Under the pieces are notes generated by a model. The model saw nothing but the letters and a program-made list of their open reading frames with translations, did no database searches and was not told the DNA's origin. A program made the position numbers and the translations under genes. From Comamonadaceae bacterium (lineage in GTDB: Bacteria > Pseudomonadota > Gammaproteobacteria > Burkholderiales > Burkholderiaceae_C), in assembly GCA_947451385.1 (NCBI GenBank), contig CANFYZ010000007.1:1-63481 (forward strand): 63,481 nucleotides of DNA. The letters are read 5' to 3'. Positions 49,178 to 58,104 of this stretch are shown here, in pieces. Numbering within the stretch: position 1 is the stretch's first letter; each line of letters opens with the position of its first letter.

Positions 49178-51309
49178 ACAGTGGCAGCCTCGGAGCCAAG
49201 CAGTTTGCGGCTCAAGTGGTCAAATTCATGGTCGCCATCCAGGGTCTTGCGGTTCGTCGACAAGGCCAAGGTGACACGGGTGTGCGCAGCAGGGTCGGCG
49301 GGCGGCGGGGGCTCGAGCCAGACCCACAGGCGACGCTCACGCACATACAGCATGGCAAAAATACCCAGAATCAAGAAGGCACAACCCAGATAGACCAAGG
49401 TTTTGCCGGGGGCGCGCGCCACCTGAAAAACGCTGGCCTGCACCTGGGTGAAGTCCTTCAACAACAAGGCCATGGGCGCCGGGTACACCGCGGCATCGCT
49501 GAGCGCCAAGACGGCTTGCGACATGAAAGCCGCCACCTGTTCGGCCGGCATCGGTTTGACACCGGCTTGTTCGCGGGCCAGCGCCTCTAACTCGTAGAGC
49601 ACGCCATTCAAAATGCGCACCAGCATTTCACCGGCGCGGCTGCGTTCGGCCTCGGGCACATTGCTTTCCATGAAGTCCGCCAAGGCTTGGAGCCCCGACA
49701 CCGGGTTGCCCTTGATTTTTTCCTGCCCAGCAAACAAGCCCAAGGCCCTGGCGGCCGAGCCTTGCAGCTGGCCGGCCAGATCGGTGCGTTGCGGGTCCAC
49801 CGCTTTGGCGGCGTAGCGGCGCACCGCTTTCTCGCGCATCGCCGGGTCTTGCAGGGCGCTGCGCAAGCGCACAAAACCCACAGGCGTGGCGTTCTCGTCG
49901 GCCGGCATGCGCAGGTAACGGTAGGGCTCGCCCGGCGTTTCGCGCACGCCCAGCAAGAACACCGCCTGGCCATCGCCCGTGTCCACGGCTTGCATGTAGT
50001 TGTTGAACTCGCGCGCCTGGCCCGCCGCATCGCGCAGTTTGTAGCTGATGCTCGGGCCGACATTGCGCAGCTCTTTGCGGGTGGTGGTTTTGTGGCCCGC
50101 ACCCAGGCGTGCGTCCAAGGCGGTGCGCAAATCCACTTTACGCACATCGACAGCGCTGTCGGCACCGGACGCGGCAAAGTTTTCCACGTTGATCACGCGC
50201 AAGCCAGTGAACTCTAGGCTCAGTTTGTCTTGGCCATTGCTCAGCTCGGTGCTGCCGCCAATCACGCCTTCGACTTCAAAGGGTTTGCTGTTCGCGCTCA
50301 TCGGCAAAGCTTGCAGCTTGACGCGCGAGCCGCCGTCGTCAAAGCTGGACTGGTAAATCTCAATGCCTTTGAAGTTGGCCGGGTGATTCACTTCCACCCG
50401 CGCCTCTTTTTTCTCGCCCGTGGCTTTGTCGTGGATCACGATGTCGCTGGCAAACAACTTCGGCATGCCGGTCGAGTAGTACTCGACGATGAATTTTTTC
50501 AGCTCGATGGCAAACGGCAGGTCTTGAATCAGAATGCCGTCGGACTGGTTCAGGATGGCGGTGCTGGACGCGAAGTTTTCGGCCACCAACACATTGCCTC
50601 TGAACGTCGGGTTGCGCTCGGACAAACGGTGCTCGGCCGGCACATCGGCGATCATGCCGCCACCGGCATACGGGGTTTTTTGGCCCAGCCACATTTGGGC
50701 GCGCACCACCAAGTCGCCGTCCAACAACCCGCCCACACACACCAGCACGATGGCGCTGTGCGCGGCGATGTAGCCCAGCTTGTTGGCAGCACCCGCGCGG
50801 GCGGCCACCATCCAGCCGGTGCCGTTGGCGGTTTCGCGTGACTGCAATCGCACCTTCCAGCCACCACCGGCCAGCATCTGGCCGATGCGCTGCGCTCCGG
50901 CCTGGGGCGACTCGGTCAGCGTGGCCTCCTTGCGGTGGCCGAACGCTTTCAGGCTTTGGACCCGGATGTTTTCTTTCAAGGTACGCAGGTCGGCGATGAT
51001 TTTGGGCGTGTTGCGGGCAATGCACAGGCTGGTGCTGAGCACCAGAAAAGCCAGGATCAGCAAAAACCACCAGGCGCTGTAGACGTTGTACAGGCTCATC
51101 GCGCCAAACACCTCGGCCCAGAAGGGTCCGAACTGGTTCACGTAATTGGGCAAGGGCTCGTGTTGCTTGAGCACCGTGCCGAGCACCGAAGCCACGCAAA
51201 TCAGCGACAACAGCGAGATGGCAAACCGCATCGACGACAGCAATTCCACCGCCAAGCGCAGCGGGCGCGAGGGGGTTTGAATATCCAAGCCTTGGGTGGA
51301 AACAGTCAT
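49174..51309 (-). CDS. resB: ResB/Ccs1 cytochrome c biogenesis protein
   Basis: Partner of CcsB that holds apocytochrome at the haem-attachment site. The 711-residue protein has three N-terminal membrane segments (LAVELLSSMRFAISLLSLICVASVLGT and SAWWFLLILAFLVLSTSLCIARN among them), a long periplasmic domain (FKGIEIYQSSFDDGG) and a final segment LVYLGCAFLILGIFAMLYVRERRLWVWL, all standard ResB features. Confidence 0.94.
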   Translation of the reverse strand: MTVSTQGLDIQTPSRPLRLAVELLSSMRFAISLLSLICVASVLGTVLKQHEPLPNYVNQFGPFWAEVFGAMSLYNVYSAWWFLLILAFLVLSTSLCIARNTPKIIADLRTLKENIRVQSLKAFGHRKEATLTESPQAGAQRIGQMLAGGGWKVRLQSRETANGTGWMVAARAGAANKLGYIAAHSAIVLVCVGGLLDGDLVVRAQMWLGQKTPYAGGGMIADVPAEHRLSERNPTFRGNVLVAENFASSTAILNQSDGILIQDLPFAIELKKFIVEYYSTGMPKLFASDIVIHDKATGEKKEARVEVNHPANFKGIEIYQSSFDDGGSRVKLQALPMSANSKPFEVEGVIGGSTELSNGQDKLSLEFTGLRVINVENFAASGADSAVDVRKVDLRTALDARLGAGHKTTTRKELRNVGPSISYKLRDAAGQAREFNNYMQAVDTGDGQAVFLLGVRETPGEPYRYLRMPADENATPVGFVRLRSALQDPAMREKAVRRYAAKAVDPQRTDLAGQLQGSAARALGLFAGQEKIKGNPVSGLQALADFMESNVPEAERSRAGEMLVRILNGVLYELEALAREQAGVKPMPAEQVAAFMSQAVLALSDAAVYPAPMALLLKDFTQVQASVFQVARAPGKTLVYLGCAFLILGIFAMLYVRERRLWVWLEPPPPADPAAHTRVTLALSTNRKTLDGDHEFDHLSRKLLGSEAATV

Positions 51310-51344
51310 GGGTCTTGCTCAGGGTCTGGGCGCGCTCAAAACAC

Positions 51345-51375
51345 AATAAAAAAACGGGTCTCAAGAGACCCGTTT
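51345..51375 (-). terminator. Rho-independent terminator after the cytochrome c gene
   Basis: AAACGGGTCT (51352-51361) and AGACCCGTTT (51366-51375) make a perfect 10-bp stem with a CAAG-type loop; on the minus strand it is followed by a T-run (TTTTATT). It separates the cytochrome c gene from resB. Confidence 0.9.
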
Positions 51376-51406
51376 GTTGCCATGGGCCCGGTCAGCCCGG
51401 CCGAAT

Positions 51407-52027
51407 TTAACGCAAACCGGCGATGTAATCAGAGACCGCTTTGATTTCACGGTCATTCATCTTGGCCGCCACCAGGTTCATTTGGGCGCCATTTTTGCGC
51501 GTGCCTTCACGGAAGGCCAACATTTGGGTGGTGGTGTAGTCGGCATGCTGACCCGACAAGCGGGGGTACTGCGAAGGCATGCCCGCCCCATTGGGGCTGT
51601 GGCAGCTGGCACACGCCGGCACCTGGCGGTCGGCAATGCCGCCGCGGTAAATGCGCTCACCCAAGGCCACCGTGTCTTTGTCTTTGGCAAAACCAGGTTT
51701 GGCGGTTTTCGAGCTGAGCCAGTAAGCGATGTTGCGCATATCGTCATCGCTCAGCTGTGAAGCAAAACCGCTCATGATCGCGTTGGCACGCTTGCCCGAC
51801 TTGAATTCTTGCAACTGTTTGATCAGGTATTCAGGATGTTGCTGGGCCAATTTGGGGTTGGCTGGGGTGCCCGAGTTGCCGTCTGCGGCGTGGCAGGCGG
51901 CGCAGACCGCGCCAAAGCTGGCTTCGCCTTTGGCCAAATCGGGCTTGGCCGCTTTGGGCGCGGCATCAGAGGCAAAAACGGAACCGGCGACCAGGGCGGT
52001 CATCAAAAAAGCAATCGTCGACTTCAT
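51407..52027 (-). CDS. Di-haem cytochrome c (c4-like)
   Basis: A 206-residue exported electron carrier. The signal peptide is STIAFLMTALVAGSVFASDA; two haem motifs CAACH and CASCH are each followed by a Met-containing axial-ligand region (NAIMSGFASQLSDDDM, NLVAAKMNDREI), giving the tandem c4 layout. It would be a substrate of the neighbouring ResB-CcsB system and likely feeds a terminal oxidase. ATG 52027 is preferred. Confidence 0.93.
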   Translation of the reverse strand: MKSTIAFLMTALVAGSVFASDAAPKAAKPDLAKGEASFGAVCAACHAADGNSGTPANPKLAQQHPEYLIKQLQEFKSGKRANAIMSGFASQLSDDDMRNIAYWLSSKTAKPGFAKDKDTVALGERIYRGGIADRQVPACASCHSPNGAGMPSQYPRLSGQHADYTTTQMLAFREGTRKNGAQMNLVAAKMNDREIKAVSDYIAGLR

Positions 52028-52129
52028 GGCGATATCCAAAAGATTAGGCGCAAAACCATGGGATTCTACAATGGAGCCAGTCCGGGTTTTCTGACAACCC
52101 CCATTTTTGCCTGAGGCGCCAGCTTATTC

Positions 52130-52876
52130 ATGTCCACCCCACCTTCCGCAGCCCCGCATCCGGGCCCTGCAGCGCCTCTGACACCGCCCGCCGTGACGCC
52201 CATGGGCTGGATGCACACCGCCCGTTTTTTGACCACGGCCGCGCAACTGCACCATCTGCCGGCCATCGAGGTGCCCGAAATTGCCTTTGTGGGCCGCTCC
52301 AACGCCGGTAAGTCCACCTGCATCAACACCTTGACGCAGCAAAAACAACTCGCTTTCGCCTCGAAAAAGCCAGGCCGCACGCAACACATCAACCTGTTTG
52401 CCCTGGGCAAACAAGGCCTCACCGATGCCGTGCTGGCCGATTTGCCCGGCTACGGCTACGCCGCGGTGCCCAAGCAAGACAAGATCCGCTGGCAGCGGGT
52501 GATGGCCAATTACCTGGTCACCAGGCAAAACCTGAAAGGCATTGTGTTGCTGTGCGACCCGCGTCTGGGACTGACCGAACTGGACGAAGTGCTGCTGGAC
52601 GTGATCCGGCCGCGGGTGCAGGAAGGCCTGAAATTTTTGATTCTGCTGACCAAGTCAGACAAGTTGACCCGCGTTGAAGGTGCCAAAGCGCTGTCGATTG
52701 CGAGACTGCAAGCCGGTGGCGGTGAGGCCAAACTGTTTTCTGCTTTGAAAAAACAAGGTTTGGAAGAAGTGGCCCAGCTGTTGTGGGACTGGTCGCATGA
52801 AGCGCCCAGCGCTGCAGCAGCTCACCCGACGGCCGAACCCCCAACCGAACCGGACGAACCCCACAGCGCAGATTGA
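52130..52876 (+). CDS. engB: EngB/YihA ribosome-biogenesis GTPase
   Basis: GTPase for 50S assembly. G1 is GRSNAGKSTCIN, G2 GRTQHIN, G3 DLPGYGYA, G4 LLTKSDKL, and G5 near LFSALKKQ. The 248 residues include an N-terminal and a C-terminal Pro/Glu-rich extension. It is divergent from the cytochrome c gene. Confidence 0.95.
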   Translation: MSTPPSAAPHPGPAAPLTPPAVTPMGWMHTARFLTTAAQLHHLPAIEVPEIAFVGRSNAGKSTCINTLTQQKQLAFASKKPGRTQHINLFALGKQGLTDAVLADLPGYGYAAVPKQDKIRWQRVMANYLVTRQNLKGIVLLCDPRLGLTELDEVLLDVIRPRVQEGLKFLILLTKSDKLTRVEGAKALSIARLQAGGGEAKLFSALKKQGLEEVAQLLWDWSHEAPSAAAAHPTAEPPTEPDEPHSAD

Positions 52877-52918
52877 GTCCCCGTGACTCGGTCTCGCCCA
52901 CCCTTCACAAGGACGCCC

Positions 52919-53872
52919 ATGATCGAGACCTGGCTGCAAGACCTGCCCCATGGCATCACCCTCAGTTGCCGCGCTGCCGGCGCGCGGGGCCAACCGGTGT
53001 TGCTGTTCTTGCACGGCTTTCCTGAAGGCGCATTCGTCTGGGACCCGCTGCTGGAACACTTTGCCCAGCCTGAGCACGGCGGCTACCGCTGCGTGGCGCC
53101 CAATTTGCGCGGCTATGAACGCTCCAGCGCACCGCCCGATGTGAAGGACTACCGCGCCAAATTTCTGGTGCAAGACATCTTGGCCTTGATCGACAGCGAA
53201 TGCGGCAGTGCGTCTTTGGCGGCACCTTTGGCGGCACCTTTGGCGGCCTTGGTGGCGCACGACTGGGGCGGCGCGGTGGCCTGGAATTTGGCGAACCAGC
53301 ACCCAGAGCGCTTGGCCAAGCTGGTGATCATCAACTCGCCGCACCCCGGCACCTTCTTGCGCGAATTGCAGAGCAACCCCGCGCAGCAAGCGGCCAGCAC
53401 CTACATGAATGAGCTGATCCAGGACGACGCCGAAGCGGTGTTTGGTGCGAATCAGTTTGAAAAATTACTGAATGTGTTGTCGGCCTCGCATACCGATGCC
53501 CATCACGCCCCCCGTCGCCCCGCCGCCGCGTGGCTGACCGAACAAGTCAAACAAGACTACCGCCAACTTTGGCAACACGGTTTGCGCGGCGGCTTGAACT
53601 ACTACCGCGCCTCGCCGCTGCGCCCGCCTCGCGCTGGCGACCCGGCGGCCAGCGCCATCCAATTGCCGCCTGAAGCTTTGCGCATCGCGCGCCCCACACT
53701 GGTGATTTGGGGCCAGCAAGACCATGCCTTGCTGCCCTGCCTGACCGATGGACTGGCAGACTACATCGCCGATCTGACGCTGGTGCCCCTGCCCGAGGCC
53801 ACGCACTGGGTGGTGCATGAAGCGCCTGAGCGGGTGAAGCAAGAAATCAGCGATTTTTTGGCGCGCCCTTGA
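52919..53872 (+). CDS. Alpha/beta hydrolase, epoxide hydrolase-like
   Basis: A 317-residue hydrolase. HGFPEGAFVWDPLL is the oxyanion loop, ALVAHDWGGAVAWNLA the nucleophile elbow with Asp as nucleophile, as in epoxide and haloalkane hydrolases, and ATHWVVHEAPERV carries the catalytic His. The substrate is unknown. ATG 52919 follows AAGGACGCCC. A 36-bp run of three 12-bp repeats (53215-53250) adds an LAAPLAAPLAAL stretch directly before the nucleophile elbow. Confidence 0.85.
   Translation: MIETWLQDLPHGITLSCRAAGARGQPVLLFLHGFPEGAFVWDPLLEHFAQPEHGGYRCVAPNLRGYERSSAPPDVKDYRAKFLVQDILALIDSECGSASLAAPLAAPLAALVAHDWGGAVAWNLANQHPERLAKLVIINSPHPGTFLRELQSNPAQQAASTYMNELIQDDAEAVFGANQFEKLLNVLSASHTDAHHAPRRPAAAWLTEQVKQDYRQLWQHGLRGGLNYYRASPLRPPRAGDPAASAIQLPPEALRIARPTLVIWGQQDHALLPCLTDGLADYIADLTLVPLPEATHWVVHEAPERVKQEISDFLARP
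53215..53250 (+). repeat. Three tandem 12-bp repeats within the hydrolase gene
   Basis: TTTGGCGGCACC occurs twice and a third copy reads TTTGGCGGCCTT, in frame. It could expand or contract by slippage without breaking the frame. Confidence 0.8.
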
Positions 53873-53875
53873 GGC

Positions 53876-54739
53876 TCAGTACAGAGAAGGCTGGCCCTCA
53901 GGCCGGGTTTTGAAGCGCTTGTGCACCCAGTAATACTGGCTGGGTTGGCGCGCAATCCATTCGGCCAAACGCGCATTCATGCGCTCGGTGTCCAGCCGCA
54001 GATCGCCAGAAGGAAAGTCGGCCCAGGCCGGCAAGACTTCGATGGTGTAGCCCTGCGGCGTCATGCGGGTGAGCATGGGCACCACCTGGGCGCGGCCCAA
54101 TTTGGCAAAGCGCGGCAGCGAGGTGACGGTGGCGGCGGGCACCCCCATGAAGTCGACAAACACCGAGTCTTCAGGGCCCAAATCCATGTCGGGCGAGAGG
54201 TGCAGTTTTTCGCCGTGCCGCAAGGCGCTGACGATCTGTTTGACCCCGTCGTGACGGAAATACGGCTTGACCGGCCCACCCCGCTCACGCCCTTGATTCA
54301 CCCAGTTCTCTAAATCTGGGTTCGACTGGGTAACGTAAATGAACGCGACAGGCGTCGTGCTGTGCAAGGTCAACGCCAGCCCGCCCGCGTCCAGCCCGAC
54401 AAAATGCGGCGCGAAGATCACCGTCGGCTGCTGACCCGCCAATTGCGCCACCGCGCCCGTCCATTGCAGGCGCTGGCGCACCACCTGCAGCGGCGCATGC
54501 CAGAGCCAGGCCCGATCGATCAAGGACTGGCCCACCTGCACAAAATGCTGGCGTGCCAAGGCCGCGCGCTCGGCGGCCGACATCGCCGGAAAACAGTGAC
54601 GCAAATTCACCTGCACCACATGCCTGCGGGCATGGGCAAACACATACAGCAGCAAACCAAAGCCCGCGCCCAAGGCGCGCAAAACCGGCAAGGGCCAGGG
54701 CGCGATCCAGCGCATGAAGGCGATCAGCAAACGCACCAT
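53876..54739 (-). CDS. Lipid A biosynthesis acyltransferase (LpxL/HtrB family)
   Basis: A 287-residue membrane-associated acyltransferase. IFAPHFVGLDAGGLALT carries the HX4D/E catalytic motif as H-FVGLD, RHGEKLHLSPDMDLGPEDSVFVDFMG is the conserved second block and YYWVHKRFKTRPEG the C-terminal signature. It overlaps the upstream paralogue by TGATG, so the pair probably adds two secondary acyl chains. ATG 54739 is used. Confidence 0.92.
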   Translation of the reverse strand: MVRLLIAFMRWIAPWPLPVLRALGAGFGLLLYVFAHARRHVVQVNLRHCFPAMSAAERAALARQHFVQVGQSLIDRAWLWHAPLQVVRQRLQWTGAVAQLAGQQPTVIFAPHFVGLDAGGLALTLHSTTPVAFIYVTQSNPDLENWVNQGRERGGPVKPYFRHDGVKQIVSALRHGEKLHLSPDMDLGPEDSVFVDFMGVPAATVTSLPRFAKLGRAQVVPMLTRMTPQGYTIEVLPAWADFPSGDLRLDTERMNARLAEWIARQPSQYYWVHKRFKTRPEGQPSLY

Positions 54740-55569
54740 CACAGCTCCTTGCGCGGTGCTTTGTAGCGGGCGTAGCCCCACAGGTACTGGCGGGGACAGG
54801 CTTGCACCAACGCCTCCATGGCTTGGTTGATTTGCAGCACCGCCTCGTCCAACTGCGCCGACAAGGGCTGTGCCAAGGTGCTGGCATGCAAGTCAAAGCC
54901 ACGCCCCCAAGGCAGACGCTCGCCCCAGATCAACACGATGTGCGCCCCGGTCTGCTGCGCCAGCCTTGCCGCCAAAGTCATGGTGTAAGCGGGCTTGCCA
55001 AAAAACGGGGTCCACAAGCCCATGCCTTCGGGCGGGACCTGATCGGGCAGCAAACCCACGGCATGGCCTGCGCGCAAGGCTTTGATCATCTGGCGCACAC
55101 CGGCCAAGGTGGTGGGTGCGGTGGCCAGCCCTTCGCGACCACGCGCCTCCTCCATCACTTGCGCCAAGCCCGCTTGATGGGCGGGCCGAAACAGCACCGT
55201 CAACGGGCCATAACGGGCGCTGTAGCGCTGCGCCAGCGCTTGTGCGGTGATTTCAAAACAGCCCAAATGCGGCGTCAGAAACACCACGCCTTGGCCGCTG
55301 GCGTAAGCGGCGTCGACCACCGCATCGCCCTGCCATTGCACCGGCGGCATGGCCCCCAGCCACAAACGGGGCAACTCGGTGGACATGCAACCCGCATGGC
55401 CCATCGCCGCCCAAGCTTGGCGCAAAGGAATTTGAGCTTGCCGCACGTTCTCTAAAAAACGCCGCCGATAGCGCGGCGAGGCCAACCAAGCCAACCCACC
55501 CAAGACATGGCCCAGCGCATGCAACGCGAACAAAGGCCAGCGGGAAAGTAAGCGAAACCAAAAATACAT
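54739..55569 (-). CDS. Lipid A biosynthesis acyltransferase paralogue (LpxL/HtrB family)
   Basis: A 276-residue paralogue of the next gene. VVFLTPHLGCFEITAQALA carries the catalytic H-LGCFE motif, GLLPDQVPPEGMGLWTPFFGKPAYT the second block and QYLWGYARYKAPRKEL the tail. The ATG 55569 (MYFWFRLLSRWPLFALHALG, membrane anchor) is chosen over a longer frame that would run into the metK leader. Confidence 0.92.
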   Translation of the reverse strand: MYFWFRLLSRWPLFALHALGHVLGGLAWLASPRYRRRFLENVRQAQIPLRQAWAAMGHAGCMSTELPRLWLGAMPPVQWQGDAVVDAAYASGQGVVFLTPHLGCFEITAQALAQRYSARYGPLTVLFRPAHQAGLAQVMEEARGREGLATAPTTLAGVRQMIKALRAGHAVGLLPDQVPPEGMGLWTPFFGKPAYTMTLAARLAQQTGAHIVLIWGERLPWGRGFDLHASTLAQPLSAQLDEAVLQINQAMEALVQACPRQYLWGYARYKAPRKEL

Positions 55570-55754
55570 GCGAAATTTGATAAAATTGAGTTGTCGCTGA
55601 GTTAACAGAGCAACTTGCAGGGCGACACACAACCAGGGACTGCCCGACATTGTGCCTTGTCTGAAAAGACAAAACTGCTAAAGCGTTCGCCTGAGCCGAC
55701 CAGCCCAAGGCAACGCGGATTAACAACGCATGCCCATAACTGAAGGACTATTTC
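55570..55754 (+). promoter_or_regulatory. metK leader region
   Basis: A 185-bp divergent region. Plus-strand sequence holds a TTGTC/GACAA hairpin (loop TGAAAA), a possible longer pairing TGTCGC/GCGACA around it, and GAAGGA seven bases before the ATG. The length fits a structured 5' leader, but I cannot match it to a known SAM or SAH riboswitch class. Confidence 0.35.
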
Positions 55755-56939
55755 ATGGCGAACGACTATCTATTCACATCCGAATCCGTCTCCGAAGGTC
55801 ACCCCGACAAAGTCGCCGACCAAATCTCTGACGCGATCTTGGATGCCATCTTCACCCAAGACCCCCGCTCGCGCGTCGCGGCCGAAACCCTGACCAACAC
55901 CGGTCTGGTGGTGCTGGCCGGTGAGATCACCACCAACGCGCACGTGGACTACATCCAGGTGGCGCGCGACACCATCCAGCGCATCGGTTACGACAACACC
56001 GACTACGGCATCGACTACAAAGGCTGCGCCGTGATGGTCTGCTACGACAAGCAGAGCAACGACATCGCCCAGGGCGTGGACCATGCGTCAGACGACCACC
56101 TGAACATCGGTGCCGGCGACCAGGGTTTGATGTTCGGCTATGCCTGCAGCGAAACTCCTGACCTGATGCCCGCGCCCATTTACTATGCGCACCGCCTGGT
56201 CGAGCGTCAAGCGCAGTTGCGCAAAGACGGCCGCCTGCCTTTCTTGCGCCCCGACGCCAAGAGCCAGGTGACCATGCGCTATGTGGACGGCAAGCCACAC
56301 AGCATCGACACCGTGGTGCTGTCCACCCAGCACAGCCCGGACCAGTCCGAGTCGGCGACGAAAATGAAGGCCAGCTTCACCGAAGCCATCATCGAAGAAA
56401 TCATCAAACCGGTGCTGCCCAAAGAGTGGCTGCAAGACACCAAGTACCTGATCAACCCGACCGGCCGTTTCGTCATCGGCGGCCCCCAAGGCGATTGCGG
56501 CCTGACCGGTCGCAAAATCATTGTCGACACCTATGGCGGCGCTTGCCCGCACGGTGGTGGCGCCTTCTCCGGCAAAGACCCCTCCAAAGTGGACCGCTCG
56601 GCCGCATACGCCGCCCGTTATGTGGCGAAGAACATTGTGGCGGCCGGTTTGGCCACGCAATGCCAGATCCAGGTGGCTTACGCCATCGGTGTGGCGCGTC
56701 CGATGAACATCACCGTCAACACCATGGGCACCAACGTGATTCCTGAAGCGCAAATCGCCGCCCTGGTGAACGAGCACTTTGACCTGCGTCCCAAAGGCAT
56801 CATCCAGATGCTGGACTTGCTGCGCCCGATTTACCAAAAGACCGCCGCCTATGGCCACTTTGGTCGTGACGAGCCCGAGTTCACTTGGGAGCGCACCAAC
56901 CTGGCCGCCACCTTGCGTGCGCAAGCCGGTTTGAAATAA
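55755..56939 (+). CDS. metK: S-adenosylmethionine synthase
   Basis: Makes SAM from methionine and ATP. The 394-residue protein opens [26 protein letters not shown], has [16 protein letters not shown], and the phosphate loop [23 protein letters not shown]. Full length, with a strong ribosome-binding site. Confidence 0.98.
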   Translation: MANDYLFTSESVSEGHPDKVADQISDAILDAIFTQDPRSRVAAETLTNTGLVVLAGEITTNAHVDYIQVARDTIQRIGYDNTDYGIDYKGCAVMVCYDKQSNDIAQGVDHASDDHLNIGAGDQGLMFGYACSETPDLMPAPIYYAHRLVERQAQLRKDGRLPFLRPDAKSQVTMRYVDGKPHSIDTVVLSTQHSPDQSESATKMKASFTEAIIEEIIKPVLPKEWLQDTKYLINPTGRFVIGGPQGDCGLTGRKIIVDTYGGACPHGGGAFSGKDPSKVDRSAAYAARYVAKNIVAAGLATQCQIQVAYAIGVARPMNITVNTMGTNVIPEAQIAALVNEHFDLRPKGIIQMLDLLRPIYQKTAAYGHFGRDEPEFTWERTNLAATLRAQAGLK

Positions 56940-56986
56940 ACCAGCGCCCGCCCACACCCAAGGGCGACCAAAGCGACAGAAGCGAC

Positions 56987-57021
56987 AAAGGGCGATCACC
57001 GCCAGGTGACCGCCCTTTTTT
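56987..57021 (+). terminator. Rho-independent terminator after metK
   Basis: AAAGGGCG-A-TCACC (56987-57000) pairs with GGTGA-C-CGCCCTTT (57005-57018), loop GCCA, followed by a T-run. One A/C mismatch interrupts the stem. On the minus strand it may also end the FAH-family transcript. Confidence 0.88.
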
Positions 57022-57071
57022 CATGGCCAGGTGAAACCGTTCACATGACCCGAACTCGGTGCAGCGAAAGC

Positions 57072-57944
57072 TCAAATCACCGGGTTCTCCAGCACGCCCA
57101 GGCCGTCAATTTCCACCCGCACCACATCGCCCGCCTTCAGGTACTGCGGCGGGGTAAAACCAATGCCCACGCCCACTGGCGTGCCGGTGGCGATCACATC
57201 GCCGGGGTAGAGCGTGATGCCTGCGCTCAAGGTTTCGATCAAGGTCGGAATATCAAAAATCAAATCGGTGGTGGAGGCGTTTTGCCGCTCCTCCCCATTC
57301 ACCCAGCAGCGCACCCGCGTCTGCGTACCGTCCATGCTGTCGGCGCTCACCAGCCAGGGTCCCATCGGGCAGAAGGTGTCAAAGGACTTGCCCATGTGCC
57401 ACTGCATGTGGCGGTTTTGCCAGTCGCGGGCGGTCACGTCGTTGACGATGGTGTAACCCCAGACATGGTCCATCGCCTCGGCTTTGCTGATGCCCTTGCC
57501 CCCCTTGCCGATCACCACCGCCAATTCGGCTTCGTAATCGATGGCGGTGGACACCTTGGGCATTTCAATCGCCTCGCCCGTGGCGATCACGCACTCGGGC
57601 ACCTTGGAGAAAATGATCGGCTCGGCCGGGATCTCGCCGCCGGCCTTGGCGCTGCTGTCAAAACCACTGCGTGCAAACTCTTTGGCGTGGGCATGGTAGT
57701 TTTTACCGACACAAAAAATATTCCGCCGAGGATGAGGCAACGGGGCGCGCAATTGCACCTCGGTCAAGGCCAGCGCCGCCCCTGGTTCGGGCAAGGTTTC
57801 ACCGCGCGAGAGCCGGTCGACCAAAGTCAAGGCGCCCAGTTCGCGGTCGGCCAAAGGCAAATCCCAAGGACGTACCGTTTTCAAGTCGTCCGATACACAA
57901 CCCACGTGGGGCTGACCTTGATGGAAAAAAGCTGCAATGCGCAT
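57072..57944 (-). CDS. Fumarylacetoacetate hydrolase-family protein
   Basis: A 290-residue metal-dependent hydrolase or tautomerase of the FAH family. The core is RRNIFCVGKNYHAHAKEF, PEPIIFSKVPECVIATGEAIEMP, and the metal site IDYEAELAVVIGKGGKGISKAEA (Glu pair, then Asp in NDVTARDWQ). Family members include acylpyruvases and 2-keto-3-deoxy sugar-acid lyase relatives. It is divergent from a Bug binding protein, and may act on the compound that protein imports. Confidence 0.87.
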   Translation of the reverse strand: MRIAAFFHQGQPHVGCVSDDLKTVRPWDLPLADRELGALTLVDRLSRGETLPEPGAALALTEVQLRAPLPHPRRNIFCVGKNYHAHAKEFARSGFDSSAKAGGEIPAEPIIFSKVPECVIATGEAIEMPKVSTAIDYEAELAVVIGKGGKGISKAEAMDHVWGYTIVNDVTARDWQNRHMQWHMGKSFDTFCPMGPWLVSADSMDGTQTRVRCWVNGEERQNASTTDLIFDIPTLIETLSAGITLYPGDVIATGTPVGVGIGFTPPQYLKAGDVVRVEIDGLGVLENPVI

Positions 57945-58104
57945 GTCACGGTCCCAAATTGAAAAATATGCCCACATTGTGACGCGCCTGATATAAGTAT
58001 CAAAACTGGAATCTGAATACCCGGTGTTAGAGTGCGACAAGACTGCCCAAGCAGCGACGATGGGCCAGGAACCCCCTTCTGCCAGAGACCCCATGGAGCA
58101 AGGT
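57945..58104. promoter_or_regulatory. Divergent FAH / Bug-protein intergenic region
   Basis: 160 bp between divergent genes; it must hold both promoters. TATAAG around 57992 is a -10 candidate on the plus strand. No clear operator palindrome was found. Confidence 0.35.
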
